DNA of 7,293 bases, taken from the NCBI GenBank assembly GCA_031372705.1, contig JANMLV010000019.1, forward strand, positions 1 to 7,293. Reading direction: 5' to 3'. The notes under the pieces were generated by a model. The model was not told the DNA's origin, ran no database searches, and worked only from the letters and a program-made list of their open reading frames with translations. Positions within the stretch are counted from its first letter, which is position 1. The number at the start of each line of letters is the position of its first letter. Shown here one piece after another: positions 1-5,877 of this stretch. Made by a program: the position numbers and the translations under genes. This stretch comes from UBA7236 sp031372705. GTDB taxonomy: Bacteria > Bacteroidota > Bacteroidia > Chitinophagales > BACL12.

Positions 1-23
1 CTCCCGATTCGGCTGTGGCTCCT

Positions 24-58
24 TGCGGATTCCATCCGCATTCGGATTTTTATTTATT
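24..58 (+). terminator. Terminator-like element with two competing hairpins
   Basis: ATCCG (34-38) and CGGAT (43-47) form a 5-bp stem with a CATT loop, followed directly by a T-rich run (48-58). This is the shape of a weak intrinsic terminator for a plus-strand gene lying left of the window. ATCCGCA (34-40) can instead pair with TGCGGAT (24-30) across a 3-nt loop, so the two stems exclude each other. The upstream gene is not visible, so the terminator role is inferred. It could equally be a fragment of a dispersed repeat. Confidence 0.4.
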
Positions 59-153
59 GCAGTAATTATAAATATGATACAATAGTTTAATGTGTTATGT
101 GAAAATTATTAATTCACGACTACGAAGTAATAATGCAATTACACCTCCACGCC

Positions 154-178
154 ATGGTTGGTGTTTATCATTGACCAT
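154..178 (+). repeat. REP-like palindrome, copy 1
   Basis: ATGGTTGGTG (154-163) faces CATTGACCAT (169-178) across a TTTAT loop. All ten positions pair on the plus strand if three G-T wobbles are allowed (159-173, 160-172, 161-171). Compared with copy 2, only the right arm changed, from CC to TT, and both changes keep wobble pairing on the plus strand. Confidence 0.65.
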
Positions 179-263
179 TACTACGATGCAACTATTATTC
201 GTCTTGGAAGTAATTAGTGAATTAATTGGTTGCTCCGAATTTCAACCTAAATCAAGTCGCAAA

Positions 264-293
264 ATTTTGTTCAATTTTGTTCAATCTTGTTCA
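264..293 (+). repeat. Three tandem 10-mers inside repeat unit 1
   Basis: Three consecutive 10-base copies are present: ATTTTGTTCA, ATTTTGTTCA and ATCTTGTTCA. They run directly into ATGGCTGTTTAAAT. The same block recurs in unit 2 at 529-558. Confidence 0.75.
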
Positions 294-327
294 ATGGCTG
301 TTTAAATAAATTAATACCCTCCACGCC

Positions 328-352
328 ATGGTTGGTGTTTCTCACCGACCAT
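328..352 (+). repeat. REP-like palindrome, copy 2
   Basis: ATGGTTGGTG (328-337) pairs with CACCGACCAT (343-352) around a TTTCT loop, with a single T-G wobble at 333-347. It lies exactly 174 bp after copy 1. Its inner 23 bases (329-351) recur without mismatch on the opposite strand at 440-462. Confidence 0.75.
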
Positions 353-390
353 AACTACGAAGCTATGATTTTCAATCTTGGAAATAATTA

Positions 391-482
391 GTGAATTAAT
401 TTTTGCCCCGAAACAGATAAATGCTATACATCAAAATGGTGGTCGGTGAGAAACACCAACCACGGCTTACGGGTGTACTGTG
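391..482. repeat. 92-bp insertion splitting repeat unit 2
   Basis: A 21-bp direct repeat starting GTGAATTAATTTTTGC lies at 391-411 and again at 483-503, with one mismatch (C at 407, T at 499). Removing 391-482 restores a continuous unit matching unit 1. The 71 bases between the two repeats hold the inverted palindrome at 439-463. This is the footprint expected of either a small insertion with target duplication or a recombination between units; the sequence does not distinguish them. Confidence 0.6.
439..463 (-). repeat. REP-like palindrome, inverted copy 3
   Basis: GTGGTCGGTG (439-448) and CACCAACCAC (454-463) flank an AGAAA loop. Read on the minus strand it matches copy 2 over 23 inner bases, and the C-A mismatch of the plus strand becomes a wobble pair. 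With copy 2 it forms an inverted pair 86 bp apart, the arrangement known for paired REP elements (REPIN/BIME). The flanks resemble the direct units only faintly. Confidence 0.7.
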
Positions 483-528
483 GTGAATTAATTTTTGCTC
501 CGAATCTCAACCTGAATCAACTCAACAA

Positions 529-558
529 ATTTTGTTCAATTTTGCTCAATCTTGTTCA
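529..558 (+). repeat. Three tandem 10-mers inside repeat unit 2
   Basis: The copies are ATTTTGTTCA, ATTTTGCTCA and ATCTTGTTCA, followed by ATGGCTGTTTAAAT at 559-572. The block differs from the one at 264-293 by a single base. Confidence 0.75.
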
Positions 559-635
559 ATGGCTGTTTAAATTTTTTCTCTCCCGCTCAATGGCTGTTCA
601 AATAATTAGCAATAAATTCCCTCCGGGCAGTTACT

Positions 636-2474
636 TTACTCCACCGTTACACTCTTAGCCAAATTTCTTGGTTGGTCTACGTTTTTGCCGAGGAGAACTG
701 CTATGTGGTAGGCTAATAATTGCAATGGTATTACACTTAATAATGGCGTAAGGGCATCTTCGGTTTCCGGGATACGAATTACGTGTTCGGCCATGCCTTC
801 AATTACGGTGTCGTGTTCAGAAATGATTGCGATGATGCGACCTTTTCTTGCTTTAATTTCTTGAATATTGCTTACAATTTTATCGTGTGCACTTAAATTG
901 TTGGCAACAACAACAACCGGCATATTTTCATCAATTAATGCAATTGGACCGTGCTTCATTTCTGCTGCAGGATATCCTTCTGCATGTATATAAGATATTT
1001 CTTTTAATTTGAGTGCACCTTCTAATGCAACCGGAAAATTAAATCCGCGACCGAGATATAAGAAATTATGGACATCCATATATTCCTCAGCAATTTGTTT
1101 AATAAAATCGTTCGATTTTAATACTTCAGTTACTTTTTCCGGAATTTTACTTAATTCGATTGCAATACTTTGATACCTGCTTTCAGGAATGGACCCTTTA
1201 ATTCTGGCAATACTTAATGCCATCATTGTTAGCACTGTAACTTGTGCTGTAAATGCTTTTGTGCTGGCAACTCCAATTTCAGGTCCTGCATGTGTATACG
1301 AACCGGCATGAGTTAAACGCGGAATAGATGAACCTACAACATTGCAAATACCAAAAATAGTTGCACCTTTTGCTTTTGCTAATTCAATTGCCGCTAACGT
1401 ATCGGCGGTTTCGCCACTTTGCGAAATGGCTATAACAACATCATCTTCATTAATTACAGGATTGCGATAACGAAATTCGCTTGCATATTCTACTTCAGTT
1501 GGAATTCTTGCTAAATCTTCAAATAAATATTCACCAACTAAACCGGCATGCCATGATGTTCCGCAACCAATAATGATAATGCGTTTTGCATTCACTATTT
1601 TTTGCTCATACTCTTTTATCCCGCCTAAAACAATATTGTTCTTACTACCTGTTAAACGGCCGCGCATACTGTCGCGAATTGAATTAGGTTGCTCATAAAT
1701 TTCTTTGAGCATATAATGCGGATATCCACCTTTTTCAATCATGTCTAATTGCATTTGCAATTTTTCCATGTAAGGGGTTATTGCTTCGTTGTGAATTGTT
1801 TTTATTACCAATTCTTTATCGCGACGCACAACTGCAATTTCTTCATCATTTAAATAAACTACATTGCGTGTATATTCAATTAATGGTGTTGCATCTGAAG
1901 CAATAAAAAATTCGCCTTCACCTATACCTACAACCATTGGCGATGACTTTCGCGCAGCAATAAGCATGTCGGGTTCATCTTTCGAAATAATTACTATGGC
2001 ATAAGCACCAATTACTTGATTTAATGCAATGCGCACTGCTTCAACCAAATCTGTTTTTTCGTTGAGCTGAATATCTTCAATAAGGTGAATTAAAACTTCG
2101 GTATCGGTATCTGATAAAAATTGATGTCCGCGTTTTATTAACTCCGTTTTTAAAGAAGCATAATTTTCGATAATACCATTGTGAATAATTGCAAGATTTT
2201 TGCTTTCACTTACGTGAGGATGTGCATTACGCGTATTTGGTTCACCATGTGTAGCCCATCGGGTGTGACCAATACCGCAGGTGCCGCTAATATTTTTTCC
2301 TTCAACTTCTTTTTCAAGTTCAGAAACTTTACCCGCAATTTTATAGATGTTTAAATCGCCGTTCAGCAATGCAACTCCGGCACTGTCGTAACCCCGATAC
2401 TCAAGCCTGTGAAGGCCTTTAATGATTACGTCGTATGCCTGACGATGACCAATATAACCAACTATACCACACAT
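636..2474 (-). CDS. glmS: Glutamine--fructose-6-phosphate aminotransferase (isomerizing)
   Basis: GlmS moves the amide nitrogen of glutamine onto fructose-6-phosphate to give glucosamine-6-phosphate in the cytoplasm, the first committed step toward UDP-GlcNAc for peptidoglycan and LPS. At 612 aa it has the usual family length. The class II glutaminase domain (about 1-225) starts with MCGIVGYIG, with the nucleophile at Cys2 after Met removal, and shows YRGYDSAG (26-33), HTRWATHG (70-77), HNGIIENY (98-105) and SDTDTE (121-126). Two SIS isomerase domains follow (about 290-420 and 460-600), with GCGTS (303-307), SQSGETADT (351-359) and STKAF (404-408). Glu492, His508 and Lys607 (in the NLAKSVTVE tail) match the known sugar-site residues. 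The start is fixed by the required Cys2. It lies 4 nt after the DUF4270 stop, so it is probably the last gene of that operon. No obvious intrinsic terminator follows; the repeat array begins almost at once. Confidence 0.98.
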   Translation of the reverse strand: MCGIVGYIGHRQAYDVIIKGLHRLEYRGYDSAGVALLNGDLNIYKIAGKVSELEKEVEGKNISGTCGIGHTRWATHGEPNTRNAHPHVSESKNLAIIHNGIIENYASLKTELIKRGHQFLSDTDTEVLIHLIEDIQLNEKTDLVEAVRIALNQVIGAYAIVIISKDEPDMLIAARKSSPMVVGIGEGEFFIASDATPLIEYTRNVVYLNDEEIAVVRRDKELVIKTIHNEAITPYMEKLQMQLDMIEKGGYPHYMLKEIYEQPNSIRDSMRGRLTGSKNNIVLGGIKEYEQKIVNAKRIIIIGCGTSWHAGLVGEYLFEDLARIPTEVEYASEFRYRNPVINEDDVVIAISQSGETADTLAAIELAKAKGATIFGICNVVGSSIPRLTHAGSYTHAGPEIGVASTKAFTAQVTVLTMMALSIARIKGSIPESRYQSIAIELSKIPEKVTEVLKSNDFIKQIAEEYMDVHNFLYLGRGFNFPVALEGALKLKEISYIHAEGYPAAEMKHGPIALIDENMPVVVVANNLSAHDKIVSNIQEIKARKGRIIAIISEHDTVIEGMAEHVIRIPETEDALTPLLSVIPLQLLAYHIAVLLGKNVDQPRNLAKSVTVE

Positions 2475-2478
2475 GATT

Positions 2479-3834
2479 TTACTTATTTATCGTTGTGTAT
2501 GTAATGGTGAGATATGGTTTATACATATCTCTTGCTGAATTAATTCCGCCCAATGTAACAGCATTCGGAATTCTATTTCCCGGGAAGCACGATAATGCAA
2601 ATCCGTTGTTATCAATAGAACCTTCCAAAATTTCCTGTACGTGACGGGTGATAATATATTTATACTGATATATTGTTCTTCCTGTAACTTCCGAAACCGA
2701 TTTAGTTAAGTTACCGCCAATATCTGTATTACCTAAATTATCATCTATAACCGTTGAAAAATATTCTTGACTATATAATGCGATGTAATAAAAATTATGT
2801 CCCGTTGAATCTAGTTGCAATAATTGAATGCGCGGAGGCGGATTAAACAATCTGCCATCATCGTAAGTTGCAGTAAATGTAAGTTCGGCCTTATTTATCG
2901 AAACATCTTTTAAATCGGTGAGGGTTGGTAATTTTAAAATGGTGCGCAAACCGCCAAAACCTTTCACATAAGTAACGGCATCACCGTTGGTTGTATCTGA
3001 TGTTACCAATGAATTATAAACAGGGGTAGTTTCAGGATAGTTATTAGTGAAGTAATTCGTTTTTACGCCTGAAAAGGGAAGTAAAATACTTAATGAATCT
3101 GCTTCAGTGTTGTGATAATAAATGCGTAAACCTGTAATTTCGGATGTCATATCAAAATACATCATCCCTTTAGAATAACCATCTGTAAGCGTATCGGCGG
3201 CAATGTATAATCCTTGCAAATAAGTAAGAAATGTTGTGTCATTTTCTAAAATGGCAGAATCGAGGTCAACAATATTTTGGCCAAATGCATCGAACATGTT
3301 AATACGTAAATGCGGCTCCCATTGCGAACCATCGGCTAGTACAACACTATCGCGATTATTTACTTTAAATTCATTCTTTTTCCCTACAGGTATTGGCAGG
3401 TGATGAAATCTTTCATCTGAATAATACAATTTCCCTGATTGCAAACGCTCCGTCATTCGGTAAACCGATACACAATGTGTTGCAGAAGTATCACCATAGT
3501 AACTAGCATAATCTAAGGTAATAACAACGCTATCCACTTGCGGATTATCGCCAAAAAACAAATTGTTGGCCGGAAGTCTAACTTGTCCGAAAATACCTGC
3601 CGTTGCCTTACCATAAAATTCGCTGTTAATGCTGCCGAGTGCATAAAATGCATTCTGACTGGTAACCACAGAGTCGTCGCGGTCGGTGTAGGTAATAATT
3701 TTGAATGTATCAACCCTGTACGAATTAAGAAAATCCTCTTCGGGTAATAGTTCTTCGCCAATAAAATTTGATTTGTTGCATGATGTCGATGCCATCAATA
3801 TACCACCAATCAATAAATACAATGCCTGCTTCAT
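2479..3834 (-). CDS. DUF4270 family lipoprotein
   Basis: This 451-aa protein has an N-terminal signal (Lys2, hydrophobic residues 4-15) ending in ASTSC, so Cys19 is the likely lipidated residue. The lipobox is slightly atypical, with Ser at -3. After the cysteine come LLPEEDF (29-35), VDTF and TYTDRDDSVVTSQ, then ALGSINSEFYGKATAGIFGQ (65-84). This resembles the start of the DUF4270 family, in which a DT motif is followed by an LGs.ndp.FG-type segment. The rest is rich in beta-strand-like alternation and ends in YLTITYTT, which suggests an all-beta envelope protein. The function of the family is not established as far as I know. The gene lies between the GT5-like gene (27-nt gap) and glmS (4-nt gap), so co-expression is likely. 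The cell-surface or periplasmic location is inferred from the signal. Confidence 0.85.
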   Translation of the reverse strand: MKQALYLLIGGILMASTSCNKSNFIGEELLPEEDFLNSYRVDTFKIITYTDRDDSVVTSQNAFYALGSINSEFYGKATAGIFGQVRLPANNLFFGDNPQVDSVVITLDYASYYGDTSATHCVSVYRMTERLQSGKLYYSDERFHHLPIPVGKKNEFKVNNRDSVVLADGSQWEPHLRINMFDAFGQNIVDLDSAILENDTTFLTYLQGLYIAADTLTDGYSKGMMYFDMTSEITGLRIYYHNTEADSLSILLPFSGVKTNYFTNNYPETTPVYNSLVTSDTTNGDAVTYVKGFGGLRTILKLPTLTDLKDVSINKAELTFTATYDDGRLFNPPPRIQLLQLDSTGHNFYYIALYSQEYFSTVIDDNLGNTDIGGNLTKSVSEVTGRTIYQYKYIITRHVQEILEGSIDNNGFALSCFPGNRIPNAVTLGGINSARDMYKPYLTITYTTINK

Positions 3835-3861
3835 CCTGCCTATAACGGATTTTTATTTGAA

Positions 3862-4671
3862 TTATTGATTAAGTTTAGTATAAAATTCTGCGTATTTGTC
3901 TAGATACTCTTCTTGCGAGAATTCCAAAATTGGTTTACCCAGCGCCTTTAAGTATTTGGCCAAATCTTTATCTATGGTTTCGCTGCCCATAATTACGCCA
4001 TCGGCATATGAAGCAGCACCTTTGCTGATACCTATGTGATTATACTCTTTGTAAGGATTAAGGTGCTCAGGTTCTACCATATTGTTAATAGGTGCTTTTT
4101 CGAGGAACGTTTCCTTAGAAAGGGTTTCTTCAAAAGCTGATGAATACATAGAGTAAACAACTTTCGCATTTTGGAAAACCGGTTCGTTTTTATAGGCTGT
4201 TTTGATGTAAAGCGGAATCAAGCTCGTCATCCAACCATGGCAATGGATAATATCCGGTGCCCATTGAAATTTCTTTACTGTTTCGAGTGCCGCTTTGCAG
4301 AAGAATACCATGCGTTCGGCATTATCTTCATAAAAAACGTTGTTTTCATCATGAAAAACATACTTGCGCTTAAACAAATCGTCATTATCTAAAAAGTAAA
4401 CCTGCATTCTTGCGCCCGGAACCGATGCTACTTTAATAACCAGCGGATAGTCATCATCGTTAAGAATAATGTTCATCCCGCTAAGGCGAACAACTTCGTG
4501 TAAGCGGTGACGGCGTTCGTTAATTACACCGTAACGCGGCATCAAAACCCTTATTTCATTTCCTTTATCCTGAACGTACTGTGGTAATTCCCTTGCTATA
4601 TTCCCGATATCGGTCCCATTTAAGTAAGGCTGCATTTCCTGGGTGATGATCAACACTCTTTTCTTTTCCAT
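3862..4671 (-). CDS. Short glycogen/starch synthase-like protein (GT5 N-terminal domain only)
   Basis: The 269-aa sequence aligns with the N-terminal Rossmann half of bacterial glycogen synthase (GlgA, normally about 480 aa). MEKKRVLIITQEMQPYL matches the opening strand, ELPQYVQDKGNEIRVLMPRY (28-47) matches the helix and strand after it, YFLDND (92-97) follows, and IIHCHGWMTSLIPLYIK (141-157) corresponds to the HAHDW region. The C-terminal GT-B domain is absent. Only 27 nt separate the stop from the next gene, so this is not a frameshift of a full-length gene. At the ADP-glucose-binding KTGGL position the alignment gives NGTDI (18-22), so the conserved lysine is Asn18. Such short GT5 proteins next to panC are, to my knowledge, usual in Bacteroidota. 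They are annotated as glycogen synthase, but true synthase activity is doubtful. It is the first gene of the leftward operon. No secretion signal is seen. Confidence 0.85.
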   Translation of the reverse strand: MEKKRVLIITQEMQPYLNGTDIGNIARELPQYVQDKGNEIRVLMPRYGVINERRHRLHEVVRLSGMNIILNDDDYPLVIKVASVPGARMQVYFLDNDDLFKRKYVFHDENNVFYEDNAERMVFFCKAALETVKKFQWAPDIIHCHGWMTSLIPLYIKTAYKNEPVFQNAKVVYSMYSSAFEETLSKETFLEKAPINNMVEPEHLNPYKEYNHIGISKGAASYADGVIMGSETIDKDLAKYLKALGKPILEFSQEEYLDKYAEFYTKLNQ

Positions 4672-4850
4672 ATATAACTAGTTACTTGACTGTTAGATTA
4701 TTTTGCGAAGTGTTACTTCTTAAGTCTGCTTAGAAGTTTAATTTTGAGTCGCAAAATTACAAAATATAGTTTAGAATTTACTTATGCAACTCAAAACTGA
4801 ACTTTGTTAAAGCAGAGTAAAAACCATTCAAAACCCTTACACCACTAAGC
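4672..4850. promoter_or_regulatory. Divergent control region between the GT5-like operon and panC
   Basis: This 179-bp gap must hold promoters for both directions. For the leftward operon, TAATTTTG (minus strand, 4759-4752) fits the Bacteroidota -7 box TAnnTTTG in all six fixed positions but has no -33 TTG at the right distance. TATATTTTG (4768-4760) has one extra spacer base and a TTG 18 nt upstream (4789-4787). For panC the best candidate is GAACTTTG (4799-4806), five of six fixed positions and no -33 box. A perfect 10-bp palindrome, TAACTAGTTA (4675-4684), lies just upstream of the leftward start codon. The promoter calls are inferred from consensus only. Confidence 0.45.
4700..4757 (-). 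other. Nested inverted repeats in the operon leader
   Basis: ATTTTGCGA (4700-4708) and TCGCAAAAT (4749-4757) are perfect 9-bp inverted repeats. Inside them ACTTCT (4715-4720) pairs with AGAAGT (4732-4737) and AAG (4722-4724) with CTT (4729-4731), with one bulged T and a TCTG... loop. The result is a two-tier stem-loop upstream of the GT5-like start codon. It overlaps the candidate -7 box, so it may be an operator rather than an RNA leader. Confidence 0.4.
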
Positions 4851-5696
4851 ATGCAGATTATAAAACACCGCAGTGAACTCACCCCTTTAAGCACCCGTTT
4901 AAGGTCAGAAGGGGCCAAAATAGGCTTTGTTCCCACCATGGGAGCCCTCCATCAAGGGCATATTTCGCTTGTTGAGCAGAGCAAAAACCGGACAAATATT
5001 ACAATTGCGAGCATTTTTGTGAACCCAACCCAGTTTAACGACCTCAAAGACCTCGAAAAATACCCGAAACCCATCGAACAAGACATTGCAATGCTGGAAG
5101 CAGCAGGTTGCGATATACTTTATCTGCCGGAGGCTAACGACATATACGGCCCAATTACCGAAGTAACCGACACATTTGACCTCGGCGGACTCGACCTCGG
5201 CTTAGAAGGCGCCAGCAGACCCGGACATTTTGCAGGCGTAGCTCAAGTTGTAAAAATCTTATTGGAAATAACCCGTCCCGATGTTTTGTTTCTTGGGCAG
5301 AAAGATTTTCAGCAGTGTTTAATATTAACACGCTTAATAAAAAGCCTCGAAATGCCAATTGAAGTGGCAATGTGTTCAATTTACCGCGAACCACACGGCT
5401 TGGCAATGAGTTCGCGCAATGTTAGGTTGAACCCCGAAATTCGCCAAAAAGCAGGAGCCATTCACGCAACACTGCAATATGCCGTTGCTATGTTAAATGT
5501 ATTAAGTCCCACCGAAATTGAACAAGCAGCAATTGCATCACTCAATACCATCAACAATTTTAGTGTCGATTATTTTTTAATCCTCAATGCAGAAAATCTG
5601 CAGCCAATTAAAAGCAGTGAGCAAGTAAATAACATCGTAATAATAACAGCAGTATTAGTTGATGGGGTGCGATTGTTAGATAATGTTGTTGTTTAA
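4851..5696 (+). CDS. panC: Pantoate--beta-alanine ligase (pantothenate synthetase)
   Basis: PanC joins D-pantoate and beta-alanine using ATP (through pantoyl-adenylate) to give pantothenate, the precursor of coenzyme A. At 281 aa it has the usual family length. The diagnostic motifs appear in order: PTMGALHQGH (28-37, the HxGH nucleotide-binding signature), FVNPTQFN (56-63), SRPGHFAGV (from 122), FLGQKDFQQ (147-155) and REPHGLAMSSRN, whose MSSRN (186-190) is the KMSKS-like ATP loop. The C-terminal dimerisation domain follows to LLDNVVV. The ATG is well placed, since MQIIK is the common PanC N-terminus. It is divergent from the GT5-like operon. No panD fits in the 181-bp gap after it, although panD often lies there in related genomes. 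panB and panD are not in the window. Confidence 0.97.
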   Translation: MQIIKHRSELTPLSTRLRSEGAKIGFVPTMGALHQGHISLVEQSKNRTNITIASIFVNPTQFNDLKDLEKYPKPIEQDIAMLEAAGCDILYLPEANDIYGPITEVTDTFDLGGLDLGLEGASRPGHFAGVAQVVKILLEITRPDVLFLGQKDFQQCLILTRLIKSLEMPIEVAMCSIYREPHGLAMSSRNVRLNPEIRQKAGAIHATLQYAVAMLNVLSPTEIEQAAIASLNTINNFSVDYFLILNAENLQPIKSSEQVNNIVIITAVLVDGVRLLDNVVV

Positions 5697-5739
5697 ATAA
5701 TTTGGAGCAGCAACATTTAACACGCCAATACATTTTATT

Positions 5740-5785
5740 CCGGCCTTCCGTTGCAAGCTCTTCGAGGCTTTACACTGCAGGCCGG
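5740..5785 (+). other. Structured element downstream of panC
   Basis: CCGGCCT (5740-5746) pairs with AGGCCGG (5779-5785). Within the enclosed 32 nt, AAGC and TC (5755-5760) pair with GA and GCTT (5764-5770), leaving one bulged G and a TTC loop. The stem is much more GC-rich than its surroundings. No T-run follows, so it is not a classic intrinsic terminator. It may be a dispersed repeat or an mRNA-end structure; neither can be shown here. Confidence 0.5.
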
Positions 5786-5865
5786 GCTAACTTGGCAAGC
5801 GGTGCAATTAATTGAGTTTTATTTTTAGAAGCATTGACATTCGCAGAAATAAGCGGCCATATTAG

Positions 5866-5873
5866 TATATTTG
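5866..5873 (+). promoter_or_regulatory. Candidate -7 promoter box (TATATTTG)
   Basis: TATATTTG matches the Bacteroidota TAnnTTTG consensus in all fixed positions and ends 4 nt before the ATG at 5878. Transcription would start at or within a few bases of the start codon, so the message may be leaderless. No TTG box sits at the usual 19-21 nt upstream; the nearest, in ATTGAC near 5834, is too far away. Confidence 0.4.
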
Positions 5874-5877
5874 TTTT

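Larger units (their letters stand above)
118..635. repeat. Degenerate array of a ~174-bp intergenic repeat
   Basis: This gene-free stretch is mostly copies of one unit. Unit 1 starts at 144 with CCTCCACGCC and unit 2 starts at 318 with the same ten bases, giving a period of 174. The order within a unit is CCTCCACGCC, a palindrome, an ACTACGA(A) segment, CTTGGAA(G/A)TAATTAGTG, GCTCCGAAT, CAACCT(A/G)AATCAA, a tandem 10-mer, and ATGGCTGTTTAAAT. Unit 2 is interrupted (see 391-482). A partial third tail, CTCAATGGCTGTTCAAATAA, begins at 586 and the resemblance fades near the glmS stop codon. Bases 118-143 resemble a remnant of the post-palindrome segment. The layout is seen directly; the mobile or REP-like nature is inferred. 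Confidence 0.8.

Noticed and set aside
90..305. 71-codon open frame on the plus strand
   Set aside because: It runs through the repeat array. The matching repeat sequence in the second unit is read in a different frame in the open frame there, so the reading frame is not conserved.
144..572. CRISPR array
   Set aside because: The repeats are long (about 174 bp), degenerate and directly adjacent, without short regular spacers or cas genes.
446..658. 70-codon open frame on the plus strand
   Set aside because: It starts inside the inverted palindrome, crosses repeat unit 2 and overlaps the glmS 3' end. There is no domain or start signal.
2475..2478. Possible glmS ribozyme upstream of glmS
   Set aside because: Only 4 nt separate glmS from the DUF4270 gene. 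The ribozyme is typical of Gram-positive bacteria and has no room here.
3835..3861. Lost C-terminal half of a glycogen synthase by frameshift
   Set aside because: The gap to the next gene is 27 nt and the following frame encodes a complete lipoprotein, so no remnant of the second domain exists.
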